Below, piece by piece: positions 47,246 to 57,931 of a stretch of DNA of 64,000 nt. The notes below the pieces were generated by a model, which made no database searches, was not told where the DNA came from, and saw only the letters and a program-made list of their open reading frames with translations. Positions within the stretch are counted from its first letter, which is position 1. Each line of letters begins with the position of its first letter. The position numbers and the translations under genes were made by a program. Location: contig JAKTNV010000023.1 in assembly GCA_022747635.1 (NCBI GenBank), positions 3,875,848 through 3,939,847 on the forward strand, written 5' to 3'. This DNA comes from Hetaerina americana (taxonomy: Eukaryota > Arthropoda > Insecta > Odonata > Calopterygidae).

Positions 47246-47776
47246 CTATGCCTAATGCCTATGCCCAATGCCTATGCCCAATGCCTATGCCCAATGCCTA
47301 CGCCCAATGCCTACGCCCAATGCCTATGCCCAATGCCTATGCCCAATGCCTATGCCCAATGCCTACGCCCAATGCCTACGCCCAATGCCTATGCCCAATG
47401 CCTATGCCCAATGCCTATGCCCAATGCCTATGCCCAATGCCTATGCCCAATGCCTATGCCCAATGCCTATGCCCAATGCCTACGCCCAATGCCTACGCCC
47501 AATGCCTATGCCCAATGCCTATGCCCAATGCCTACGCCCAATGCCTACGCCCAATGCCTATGCCCAATGCCTATGCCCAATGCCTATGCCCAATGCCTAT
47601 GCCCAATGCCTATGCCCAATGCCTATGCCCAATGCCTACGCCCAATGCCTACGCCCAATGCCTATGCCCAATGCCTATGCCCATTGCCTATGCCCAATGC
47701 CTATGCCCAATGCCTATGCCCAATGCCTATGCCCAATGCCTATGCCCAATGCCTATGCCTAATTCCTATGCCTAAT
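47246..47776. repeat. 13-bp minisatellite, about 40 copies
   Basis: CCTATGCCCAATG repeated head to tail, with a CCTACGCCCAATG variant that always occurs in pairs. The unit is not a multiple of three and has no stop in any frame on the plus strand, so three long overlapping frames (MPMPNAYAQCLC...) appear; these are not genes. The flanks match RTE-like LINE sequence on both sides, so the array grew inside the element. Confidence 0.97.
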
Positions 47777-48936
47777 ATAATATGTATACGACGATGGGTT
47801 AAATGGAAGAAGGGACTATTTGGTCTTAATTTCGCCCAATTAAAGACCCCTATCTATCTATCTATATATGCCCAGTGCAATTCTTCCCCACATATGCATA
47901 CTACTTTGACCATTTCGGTCCAAAACACTTAGGAGATACAAAAACTGTTCTACCTGCTCTATTTTTTGCCTCCCTGTTTTAATGTGTTGCTTAGCCTTTT
48001 TCTTTCTGGAAAATCCCATAACCTTTTTTTATTTATATTGATTTTCATCACACTAAATTTCCAAGTCACTCAGCAATGCTTGCAAACCCTTGGCTTACTA
48101 AAAAAATTAGAGCTGGGTCATCAGCAAACTTAACTGATTTCATGAATTCCCCTCTTACTGTCATTAATATTGATTCTCATCCCATATCTTTCACACTGAA
48201 TTTCCAATTCACCAAGCAATGCTTGCAGCCCCTTGGCTGACTGACAAACTAAAGCTTGGTCATCTGCAAACCCAACTGATTTTATGAATTCCCCGCTAAC
48301 TTTATTCCCTACCTCCAGTTCTTCTCGTGCCTCTTCAATCACTTCCTCCACATATATTTTGAACAGCACCGGCGCCAAGGGACAACCCTGCCTTACACCT
48401 CTTCCTGACACTGCCCATTACGACTCTCCGTTTCCCACTCGCACCTAAGAAGTCTGAGACATGTACAGGTTGCGGACTAGCCTCCTGTCGCTACAATCTA
48501 TTTCAGTTTTCCACAATAGACCCATTAGTTTTCCCCAATTCACTCTATCAAACGCTTTTTCGAAATCTACGAAACAGGCAAATACCTCCTGGTTGTGTTC
48601 TATATTCCTCTTGATTACTGATCTCATTTCTGGATTGGCATCACGCGTGCCTCTCGCCTTCATAAACTTAAACTGATCATCCCCTAAGTAATCATTTGCC
48701 CTACTCCCTACCCTTTTGTTGATGAACCTGAGAACCACTTTAGCTGCGTGGGAAGCCAAACTTATTGTTCTGTAGTCCTCACATGATGTAGCCTTTACCT
48801 TTTTCGGAATAGGAACTAACACACAAAGTCTTCCAGCCGTATTCCTTCCTCATAGATGCTATGAACGAATCCATAATAGACTCTTCCTCCATTGGATGAA
48901 GGCTTCTCGGGTTTCGCACCAGGTCAGGTTGGGTAG

Positions 48937-48979
48937 CACCAACGTTTCGACAGCTAACTCCGCCATCGTCTTCAGGGTG
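48937..48979 (-). ncRNA. Hammerhead ribozyme-like motif (left arm)
   Basis: On the minus strand: CACC, CTGAAGA (intact CUGANGA-type core), an extra C, GATGGC...GCTGTC (stem II, six pairs including two G-T wobbles, with a seven-base loop), GAA, self-complementary ACGT (stem III), T at the cleavage position, and GGTG pairing with CACC (stem I). The layout is the same as at 30110-30152. Confidence 0.55.
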
Positions 48980-48988
48980 AAGTCACTT

Positions 48989-49031
48989 CACCCTAAAGAC
49001 GATGGCGGAGTTAGCTGTCGAAACGTTGGTG
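48989..49031 (+). ncRNA. Hammerhead ribozyme-like motif (right arm, core mutated)
   Basis: Mirror copy of the left-arm motif on the plus strand, with stems I-III preserved. The core box reads CTAAAGA instead of CTGAAGA. The changed G is one of the invariant core bases, so this copy should be inactive even if the fold works. Confidence 0.5.
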
Positions 49032-49428
49032 CTACCCAACCTGACCTGGTGCGAAACCCGAGAAGCCTTCATCCACAGTATTCGCCAGGAAAGCCTCAGA
49101 TCACTCTTCCTCCATTATTTTCCTAAAACTTTTAGTAGTTCCGCAGGAATATAGGCTACCATTGCCTAATTTGATTTCATCTCCCTTAACGCTCTTTATA
49201 TCTATCTCTTCGTCGAGTATGCCGGGTCCTATGCTATCTTCCTCTTCGTCATGGCCCTTTTCTATATCTAATATTGTTGGCCTAAGTTCTTTACCATACA
49301 GTTCTTCTATATATGTATCTTCCATCTCTCTTAGATCTTTTCCGCGTCGACTTTCATCTTACCCGACTAATCTCTGTTTCCACATATTTTCCCTTACTAC
49401 TTCCCGATAATGATTTAACGTTGCTGTA

Positions 49429-50318
49429 CGTGGTCTGTGAAATAAATGCGCGAACTCGTGCAATCTGCCGGCCATGACGCAGACTATAGCCCCGCCCACT
49501 GGCGGCGCTAGCTGCCTTAGACCCAATGAGCCGTCTGTAGTTGGCGGATCGTCGAGCTGTGCGTATGGTGACAGTTATGATAGTTTCGGTAGTCCTTGTT
49601 TTTACTGATGGTCGAAAATGAAAATTGACCCCATGAATCAACATCAAGTTTTTTGGTGAATTGCGGTAAAAGTTATCACGAAATTATTGACAGCTGTTTA
49701 CGGTGAAAATGCTCTGAATAAAACATCCGTTTCCAAGCGGATTAAACGTTTTAAAGATGGCCGTGAAGACGCCAAGGATGATGCAAGGCCGGGACGACCT
49801 TCAACCACCTGTGTTGACAACAACATTGATCGTGTGCGGTCCCTGGTCCTTACCGATGGTCGAAAAACTGTCCGAATAGCTGATGAACTGAATTAAAGAA
49901 AATCTGCAGTGCACACTATTTTAACCGAATATGACGGATGGATCTTTCACCATGACAATGCACCTGCACATTCAGCATTGATGGCTCGCCAGTTTCTGGC
50001 AAAAAATTCAGTCACCATCGTTGATCACCCTCCTTATTCGCCAGATGTCACCTCGTGCGACTTTTTCCTATTCCCAAAATGCAAAAATGTGATTAAGGGA
50101 CATTACAGGGAAGATGTGGATATAATAAAGCAAGAAATGACGAGAAAACGAAAAAGATCAACTGCTGAGGACTGGCAATGGTGCTTTAAGCAGCGGAAAA
50201 GAAGATTAACTGAGTGCGTAGCAAGGAATGGAGAGTATTTTGAAGGGGACAAAATTGATTTTGCAATATATAGTTTTTTTATGGCCTCAGTTCGCGAATT
50301 TATTAAACAGACCTCGAA
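49429..50318 (+). mobile_element. Internally deleted mariner nested in the LINE
   Basis: Imperfect terminal repeats: left CGTGGTCTGTGAAATAAATG, right (reverse strand) CGAGGTCTGTTTAATAAATT. It sits in a TA of the RTE-like LINE: the unbroken copy reads TTGCTGTATAGC (near 50970), and here the LINE resumes as TAGCGCAAC after 50318. Inside, 49687-49896 codes the DNA-binding part (VYGENALNKTSVSKRIKRFK, DARPGRPST) and 49909-50275 codes GWIFHHDNAPAH and PYSPDVTSCDFFLF with the C-terminus GEYFEGDKIDF. The segment with the first catalytic Asp is deleted and a stop separates the halves. The exact right end is uncertain by a few bases. Confidence 0.85.
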
Positions 50319-50479
50319 TAGCGCAACAAGGTCACCTTTCCTCTGCAAACTTTACATATCTTATCCCTGCGTCTTCCACCAAGTTTCTTTTGCTTTATTT
50401 CTTACCGGTCTCAAATTATTATTTAACTCTTTGTACTTCCTTCTGCCTAGCTCTGTGTTTACCACCGCAAGGGCATGTG

Positions 50480-52580
50480 GCGGGGTAACCTCTTTAACCA
50501 ACCACTTTAGCTGCATGGGAAATCAAACTTATTGTTCTGTAGTCCTCACATGATGTTGCCTTTATCTTTTTCGGAATTGGAACTAACACTGATCTCACAA
50601 AGTCTTCTGGCCGTAGTCCTTCCTCATAGATGCTATGAATAATCCATAATAGACTCTGCCTCCATTATTTTCCTAAACCTTTTAGTAGTTCTGCAGGAAT
50701 ATTGGCTACCCCTATGGCCTTATTTGATTTAATCTCTCTTGATGCCCTTTCAATCTCATCATTGAGTATGCCAGGAACTAAGCTATCTTCCTCGTTGTCA
50801 TGGTTCTTTTTCATGTCTAACCTTGTTGGCCTAAGTTCTTTTCAAACAGTTCTTCTATATATTCCCTTCATCTTTCTTGGATCTTTTCTGCATCAACTAT
50901 TATCTTACCTGACTGATCTCTCACTGTTTGCACATATCTTCCCTTCTTACTTCCCGTTAGCCATTTAACCTTGCTGTATAGCACACCAATTTCACCTTTC
51001 CTCTGCAAACTTTCCATATCCTCTTACTGCATCTTCCAACATGCTTCTTTTGCTTTATTTGTTGCCATCTCAATTTATTATTTAACTCTTTGTACTTCCT
51101 TTTACCCAACTCTGTGTTTAAAATCTTCCATTTTCTTCTCTCATCTATCTTTCTAATCATTTCATCCGTGATCCATGGTTTCTTTGTCCTTTTTCTATTA
51201 ACGGTTCCTATAGTTTCTTTTGCAGCTTTTGATATCCCTTTCTTGTTACATTCCCATTTTTCTTCAATAGTACTCAGCTCTACCGTCATCCATGGTTTTC
51301 TCTACAGCCTGCTGATACTCCTTCCTTGTCAATCCATTCAATGCTTCTACATTCCATTTCCAACCCACTGCCCTTTTTGTTTTTGAAAAGGACGTAACAC
51401 TTCATGAGCACTAAATTGTGGTCATAGTCTGCATCAACTCCCAGGAAGCTGTGCGGATTGACACATCACACGGTGCCTGAATCTGTGCCTAAACATAATA
51501 TAATCTAGCTGATACCTTTTTGAGTCACCTGGCATTTTCCATGCATGCCTACGCCTTTCGTGGTTTCTAACCCAAGTGTTTGTGATGACTAACCCCTGTG
51601 TCCTACAGAACTAAATTGCTTTCTCCCCGCGGTCATTCCTCGTACCTAAACCATAGTCTCCCACCTCATCACCATCTCTTCCTTCGCCTACCGTCGCATT
51701 CACTTTCACTATCAAATGTTTCCTTGCAGGAACACACGCGATTATGCACTCTGATCGTATATCTTATCTGATCGTAGAACTGATCGTTTATCGCATCGAC
51801 CTCTTCTTCTTTATGGTTGCTCGGTGGCATGTATACCTGAATAATAACCAAGTTCGTCAGTTCTGCTTTTATCTCCACTAGTAGTATTCTATTCGTTGCC
51901 TGTTCTATGCTGAAAACGCTTCTTCCTACCTCTTCATTTAATATTATGGCAACCCCTCGTTGGCTCTCGTCCCCACAGTTGTAAATTATTCTGATTATTA
52001 TTCCAGTAATCCGCGCTATCCTTCCATCTCACCTCGCATAAATCTAAAATATCCATATTTTCTGTTTCCATCACTCGCTTAATATTCTCTAATTTTCCTG
52101 TCCTCAACATTGTGCTAACATTCCAAGTTCCTATTCTAACTAATTAGTTCTTCTTCTTCTGCGTCTCCTGCTGCTGTCGGTTTTCCTTTGCAAGAGTTTC
52201 GTGGAATGACCACCGCGGAAGCCTAGCCTCCCCCACTGCCGGGCACGACACACGGCCGGTTGGGCCGAGCCCCGTAGTTGCCAGGATTCATATTCTCTAT
52301 ATTGTCTATTATTATATTCTTGGGAATAATAATTGAGATGGTTCCCCGTTGCCTTCCTCGATAGTGTTTTTAACGTGACACTATCACTCAATGGCCACCC
52401 CATTGGGGTCAGACGCCTTTGCAGCCGCCTCATTGAGGGATAGACGCTGCGTGGATTACCTTTCGTCTGGCTCCTAACCTTCAACCTTTCTGCCACGGAT
52501 GACCTAACCAGGAATAATTATCAAAACTCCCGCCATCACAGCTCTAGGGGTCATCGGAGCGCACAAACCCTTCGACCACG
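50480..52580 (-). mobile_element. RTE-like LINE, 5' part
   Basis: Same family and orientation as 23155-26125, covering the 5' end (similarity stops near 52580, as at 26125), the basic N-terminal peptide (52496-52140: MAERLKVRSQTKGNPRSVYP), an endonuclease fragment (51878-51669: NLVIIQVYMPPSNHKEEEVD), a further segment towards the endonuclease C-terminus at about 51360-51660, the linker (51289-50957: KKPWITDEMIRKIDERRKWK) and the first RT blocks to 50480. There it joins the linker of the neighbouring copy, so its RT 3' half is lost. The junction of two partial copies in the same orientation suggests deletion between tandem or nested copies. Confidence 0.75.
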
Positions 52581-53640
52581 TCAAGGTTGTAGTCCATGGG
52601 AGGTTTAATGTATTATGTGCAAGTATTATAGAAGAGCTAATACCCAAATGCTGTACGTAAAGTGCGGCATTCAGTAATCGCATCATGCCTCCAACGTCTC
52701 GCATTTGATGAAATTCGAGTTTATAAATTAGTCTAATACCAGCTTAAACGAAATTTATCAGTCATTGCATTTGATTAAATGGGTCAACATACAATTTGCC
52801 GTACAGGTCTACTTTCGCGCTATTGTTAAGTCAAGCTGTTGGCTTGACATACCCAGCATTATTCTCGCTCTTTTCATTAATATCCTTTCCCGTATTAACT
52901 TCCCAACCAGCATTACGCAAACAATTTGCTCCCATGAACACCATAATTTAACGTATTTTCTACATAACTCATATAGCGATAACTATCTTCAGAGAGTGTC
53001 AACCAAGTCCTATAATAATGTATTGTTCATTAATTTATCAAAAGAGGTGTTGAATTTTAACGACATCAGTTTGACTAGCATCGCCGCTAGTATATTATGT
53101 TCAAGATTTTCCTGCAGAGATTTAATTTGAGCCTCAGATTTATGCTCTATACATCGTTGTACGCATCCATTTAATCTTTAACATAAAATTCTATTTGAGA
53201 TCGATTATCCAATTAATCAACTAAACTGGCTTTTACGGCATGGTTTTCTGCGAAAAAATATTTGCCTGCATCGGAAGATTGGGTTGAGATAAATCCAAGA
53301 AGAAAAGCATACGCTCCGCCATTATTTACATTGAAAAAATCTCTCAGGAGACGGATCGTCTTTCCTCTCTCTCCCACTCCTCGAATACCGTTACCCCTTC
53401 CTAACACTTTTATTTTATTCAAGCGCGGACATTTTGGCTTCCTTAACTGCCTACATCTTTGCTCTGTATGATTTAAAGACTTTGATGAGGGACATTATTA
53501 CTATTTGGAGACGTGGACAAGTTTTGGAATGAAAACTAAATATCATTTCATTTTTATTAATAGTATTCTAGTCGTTAAGGTGTATTTTGTGTGGATATAA
53601 GACTATACAACGGTAGAAAGAACCATTTCCTTATAATGAA
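52581..53640. other. No recognised feature
   Basis: AT-rich, with short frames and no recognised domains. Confidence 0.4.
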
Positions 53641-54920
53641 ATTAAGAATACAAAGTAACTTTCCACTGTCCTTTATTAGCGTACGACCGGTTTCAACGCT
53701 CAAGCGTCATCATCAGGTACAAAATAAATCAGTCGCAGTTCACTTATATACCAATCATGAGGGAGAGGAGGGGTGGGTGAGAGAGGGGGGAGAGGAGGAG
53801 GCGAAAGAAAATGGAGTTGCGATTGGCGTTGATGGGGAGGGGGGAGAGGGGTGTTAATTGTCAGGACAGGTGCTTGGTCTGTTTAGAGTGGGGTGGGGTG
53901 GGGGGTTTGTCGGGTCTATCTGTGAGGGAAAGGGGTACTTCCAGGATTGGGGAGAGGTATTCAAACAATAAATCACATGACCCGTTTTTAAGTTCTTCCT
54001 GATTTCAAGTTCTTCCCACTTGTCCATCCTCATTCCTTTTTCACTCTTGTGTAACAGTTCTGGGTTGAAATCACTCCCATGGTTTTCTTCCCATAGATGT
54101 TTAGGGAAGTGCGATTGTTTGAGGTGACAAGTTCTAAAGCAGCGTTTATGTTCCTCCGCCCGTGTCTTTAATGGCCTCCCCGTTTGACCTATATATATAG
54201 CACCACAGTCCCCACAAGTTTACTTATACACACCACTTTTATTTTGCGTACATATTTTGTCTTTAGTGTTATTCAAGAATGATTTTAAGTTATTATTATA
54301 ATAAAAAGCTATTCGAAATTTCTCTCTAGGAAAAAGGTTGGCTAACTTCTGTGAAATTAATCCATAATATGGGAGTGTGCACCATTTGTAACCTATTTCC
54401 TCCGTATTAATTGGTTTGAACAAAAGATTGTATGCTTTGGAGGAACATTTTCTTTGTAGCATTTTGTCAATTAAATTTTCTTTGTAACCATTTTTCATTG
54501 CTAAACCTTTAATCGTTTTGAGTTCTTTAGCAAAATTACTTTTGGAAAGGGGGATGGCTATCAGTCTATTTAAAAGGAAATGAAAAGTGGGAAGCTTATG
54601 CGATATGTGATGGCGGGAGTTGGAAGGGATGATGTGGTCTGTGGTGGTACTTTTCTGAAAAATTGCAAATTCAAAGTCTCGTCCCTTTCTCGACACTGTG
54701 ATATCTAAAAAATTTAATTGATTATTCTGTTCTTTCTCACAAGTGAACTTGATACTTTCGCATTGGGAATTCAGTTTGTTCATAAACTTATCTAACTGTC
54801 TATCAGTGCCTGTTCATATAGCAAAGATATCGTCTACATATCGAAAACAACAGTGAATATTCTTGGTACAAATTGAGGGGTTGCTGAATAATTTACTTTC
54901 AGTACCATTACTATTTCCTT
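53641..54920 (-). pseudogene. Penelope-like element, RT C-terminus plus GIY-YIG, with 3' terminal sequence
   Basis: On the minus strand: the RT catalytic block CCFRYVDDIFAI (about 54855-54820) with both Asp, followed by an in-frame stop; then 54783-54220 with FLDITVSRKGRDFEFAIFQK, TTTDHIIPSNSRHHISHKLP and GYKENLIDKML, typical of the RT thumb and linker of PLEs; then SGVYK, a stop, TCGDCGAIYIGQTGRPLKTR (GIY-YIG endonuclease) and a conserved tail to about 53960. The ~240-bp non-coding 3' part ends with a hammerhead-like motif at 53681-53720. It has two nonsense changes at least and no RT N-terminus, so it is inactive and 5' truncated. Confidence 0.88.
53681..53720 (-). ncRNA. Hammerhead ribozyme-like motif in the PLE 3' region
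   Basis: On the minus strand: GTAC (stem I), CTGATGA (core box), one extra T, GACGC...GCGTT (stem II with a G-T closing wobble and TTGA-type loop), GAA, self-complementary ACCGGT (stem III), C at the cleavage position, and GTAC pairing with the first GTAC. Hammerhead motifs are known from PLE terminal repeats, which supports the assignment. The extra base before stem II is the same oddity as in the other motifs here. Confidence 0.65.
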
Positions 54921-54959
54921 GCTTTTCCTAATAAAACACAACCTCACACTCCCTGCTAC

Positions 54960-55640
54960 AATAAACCCTCCTTCAATTCTGCATGCATTTTACCTCCCTT
55001 CATTCAGCCCAATCTGTTTCTACCCCTTCCTCGCTTGACTGATACTGTCCCACATATGTTTTCAATATTCCATCTCTCCCGAAAATGCTACACATTCATC
55101 TCCTCAGCATTCTTTGGATTTCTCCCTAAATCCTCTCCTCACAATGACTGGCACTTCCTCAAATGATTTTCTTCCTACTCACTTCATCTTTTCCATCTTT
55201 CTCCACATCCAGAAATCAAAAGTTTCCAATCTATGCCTATCAAACTGCTTCAACAATTATGTTTCCAAGCTGCACAAAGTTCCATTCCAAATTTTTTATG
55301 AGTATTTTCTTATCATCCTTACTCAACATCCCAGTCATCAAATCCCTCTTCCTAATAAAATCTCTTGGCCTTAATATTTCCTTCTTATGTCCACTTTGGC
55401 CATTTTGATCATGAAAAATTTAGAGAAGCTGCCCTACCTGCTATAGATTCTGAACTCCTGCAATGCCTTCATTTTGTTTACATTGATTCTCATCCCATAC
55501 CTATCGCACTTGGTTTACAATGTGCTCAGCAATGCTTGCAACCCCTGGGATGACAGGCAAATTAAAGTTTGATCACCTTCAAACCTAACTAATTTAATCA
55601 ATCCACAAACAACTTTCATTCCTTTCTCATCCTTCCCACA
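54960..55640 (-). pseudogene. Old RTE-like LINE C-terminal fragment
   Basis: The minus-strand sequence parallels the 3' part of the 23 kb copy with many substitutions: the same order of segments (AGCAATGCTTGCAACCCCTGG, TTGATTCTCATCCCATACCT, CTCAACATCCCAGTCAT) can be matched by eye. No long frame remains. Confidence 0.6.
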
Positions 55641-55884
55641 CTAATTATAGAATAATATACAGAAAATAGAAATACCGATAGGGAGGGGTGGCAATAATTT
55701 TGAACAATAAGGTCAGAAGAAGCATGGTAAATAGAGCAAGCAACTGATAGAAGATTATTATTGTACATATATTAGCTGAACCAGCAAATATGGAAATGTC
55801 TACATACCACCAAGTAACCATCGGGAGGAAGAAGTCAATTGCGTATGCTATCTTTTTGATAAGATAATAGTATAGTATAGTATA

Positions 55885-56055
55885 AGATTTCATCAGATCA
55901 GTGGTAGTTTCTTCCCCAAAAAATGGAAAGGCAGCCATTTGTGAGGACTAGATACTATAAGTTTGATTCTGTTTGCAGCTAAAGTAGTACTCAGGATCAT
56001 CCATAAGAGGATGTAGAGCAGGGCAAATGACTACTTGGGGGATAATTTTTATATT
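55885..56055 (+). pseudogene. Small RTE-like reverse transcriptase fragment
   Basis: Plus-strand reading gives DFIRSVVVSSPKNGKAAICED, the early RT block (compare DFIRSVFVPIPRENE at 33.46 kb), then sequence matching AAKVVLRIINKRM in shifted frames. Heavily decayed and only ~170 bp. Confidence 0.5.
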
Positions 56056-56332
56056 CTGTTTCAGCCAAAAAAGCTAAGTTACCTGAACATAACTTTTTAT
56101 TAATCTTAAAAAAAGAAACAACACATGAAGTACAATTTTTAATACACTGTACTTAAAAAAATTACCTTACTCTACCTTAATAACTTCAACCCTATTGCTT
56201 ACACTACCTTAATAACTTGAAAACTATTAACAGTATAGTCAAGTATGATAAAGATAGATTCATTGTTTCGATTAGCATTAAAGCAAATTTCAAAAAGCAT
56301 ACTTAAGATTGCTCAACATAGAAATAAGAACA

Positions 56333-57565
56333 TTATACCTTTATCCCATGAATCTCGAAAAATCCGTGCGTGGTTATACATAACGAGGAGAGAAGTAGAT
56401 AAGATTTTAATTCATTATGAAAAATTCTCCCTGTTAAAATACTACCTTGATCAAAAAGTTCCCGGAATAACCACCGTGTGGCGCTCCCATCGTTCCGATT
56501 TGAGTTCTGTTTTTTTGTTAAATTGGTACATCTGTTGTTGATATTCCCTTTAAATCTTAGTGTCATAACTTGACATTTGCAAAAGTTACGGTCGGTTTTC
56601 GGTATGTCCATCAGTGCTTCCTGCGATTTTTCCATTACTTCCTCTCGGCTGCTAAAACGCGTTCCCCGTAATGGTTTTTTAACTCGATTGAACAGAAAGA
56701 AGTCACAGGGAGCCAAATCAGGTGAATTCGGTGGCTGTTGGATGGTATTTGTTGCATTTTTCGTCAAAAAATTACGAATAATGATAGCACTGTGCGACGG
56801 TGCGTTATCATGGTGCAAAATCCACGACTTTTCTGCCCACATTTCTGGTCTATTTCGGCGAATTGCTTCACGCAAACGTCTCATAACGCCCAAATAATAC
56901 TCTTTGTTTACTGTCTGGCCTTCTGGCAAAAATTCATGATGCACTACACCGTTGTAATCCATGAAAACCGTCAGCATTGCCTTCTTTTTTGACTGAAAAC
57001 GACGTGGTTTTTTTGGTCTCGGCTCATTTGGTGAACGCCATTCACTTGCCTGATGTCTGGATTGCGTGTCGTACTCATAAACCCACGTCTCGTCTCCAGT
57101 AATGATCCTTTTGATGAATGTGGGATCGGATTCAGCCTCGCAAATCATGTCTTTTGCGACGTCAACACGGTCTCTTTTTTGCATGAAATTGAGGTCTTTT
57201 GGCACCAACTTTGCTGCTACACGACGGAAACCCAAATCATTAACCACAATGTCTTGGGCGGATCCATAGGCAATGTTCAAGTCCTCCGCTATTTCTCTGA
57301 TGGTTAATTTGCGGTTATTGACCAACATTTCTTTTACTTTATCAATTTTTTCACCGACTTTCGATGTCGATGGTCTGCCACTGCGTTCATCATCTTCGAT
57401 TGACTCACGACCACTTCTGAACCGCTCGTGCCACTGGTAAACGACCGTTTTTTTTAGAGAATCGTTGCCGAAACACTTTTCCAACATTTCCAACGTCCGT
57501 GCGCCACTAAATCCGTTTTTTACGCAAAATTTAATACAAGTTCGTTGTTGCAAATTTAAATCCAT
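56333..57565 (-). pseudogene. Mariner transposase with replaced C-terminus
   Basis: From the ATG at 57565 the frame is nearly identical to the intact transposase at 44042-45115 (one difference noticed, AEKSW for AENSW) through all three catalytic motifs to ALMDIPKT at about residue 325. The last ~30 family residues are lost. The frame then reads the inverted 5' untranslated arm (RNFCKCQVMTLRFKG...), crosses the left terminal repeat and ends in flanking DNA at 56333. The catalytic triad and DNA-binding domain are complete; whether the truncated protein works is unknown. Confidence 0.85.
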
Positions 57566-57770
57566 TTCTGCAATTGTAAAAAATCGCCAACACACACAGA
57601 GATAGATGTACTCTTGGCTACGTAACTTTTGCAAATGTCAAGTTATGACACTAAGATTTAAAGGGAATATCAACAACAGATGTACCAATTTAACAACAAA
57701 AACAGAACTCAAATCGGAACGATGGGAGCGCCACACGGTGGTTATTCCGGGAACTTTTTGATCAAGGTAG
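56442..57770 (-). mobile_element. Rearranged mariner with two 5' ends (150-bp inverted arms)
   Basis: Same family as 43837-45168. The right part (57770 to about 56591, minus strand) is the 5' end and most of the transposase gene. The 3' end of the gene and the 3' terminus are missing. In their place, the left 149 bp (56442-56590) are a second copy of the 5' terminus and 5' untranslated region in inverted orientation. Both ends therefore start CTACCTTGATCAAAAAGTTC and are flanked by TA (56440-56441, 57771-57772). The junction is GTTACG|G|TCGGTTTTCGG, with about one base of filler. The arms differ slightly (a T-run versus TTTTTGTTG), so they diverged after formation or came from different copies. 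Confidence 0.95.
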
Positions 57771-57931
57771 TATATAGGATGCTTAAAAGAACTGTGCAAG
57801 CACTTACGCCCTATCAATATATATTTCCCAAGTTGGTTTAAGCATTGTTTTTTCATTATAGGTATCTCAATTCTCAATTTCTAGTGTATTACACGTACCA
57901 ACAACATGTCCAACATTCATGAAATACTTAA

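Larger units (their letters stand above)
48894..49074. repeat. 181-bp near-perfect palindrome with hammerhead-like arms
   Basis: Two 90-nt arms around a single central base (48984), with one mismatch seen (CCCTGAA versus CCCTAAA). Each arm, read outward from the centre, gives TTCACCCT(G/A)AAGACG, a GATGGC...GCTGTC stem, TCGAAACGTTGGTG, AACCTGACCTGG and GAAACCCGAGAAGCC. The right flank (49075-49110) continues a family similarity also seen beside the 30.0-30.2 kb repeat. It is inserted in the linker region of the RTE-like LINE. Confidence 0.95.
47190..50475 (-). mobile_element. RTE-like LINE copy (or two fused copies), interrupted by a mariner
   Basis: Same family as 23155-26125. On the minus strand from right to left: linker sequence at 50475-50319, interrupted by a mariner at 50318-49429, linker again to about 49100, an inserted palindrome (49074-48894), RT blocks (48822-48445: VPIPKKVKATSCEDYRTISL; 48411-48130: GRGVRQGCPLAPVLF, GFADDQALVC with FADD intact), then C-terminal sequence to about 47190 containing a minisatellite. 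The RT-to-C-terminal segment occurs twice, once at 48165-48310 and once, more diverged, at 48035-48165, so recombination between two copies is likely. Frameshifts and stops make it inactive. Confidence 0.75.

Noticed and set aside
47122..47932. Three long overlapping plus-strand frames with MPMPNAYAQCLC repeats
   Set aside because: Produced by a stop-free 13-bp tandem repeat; all three frames are open for the same reason.
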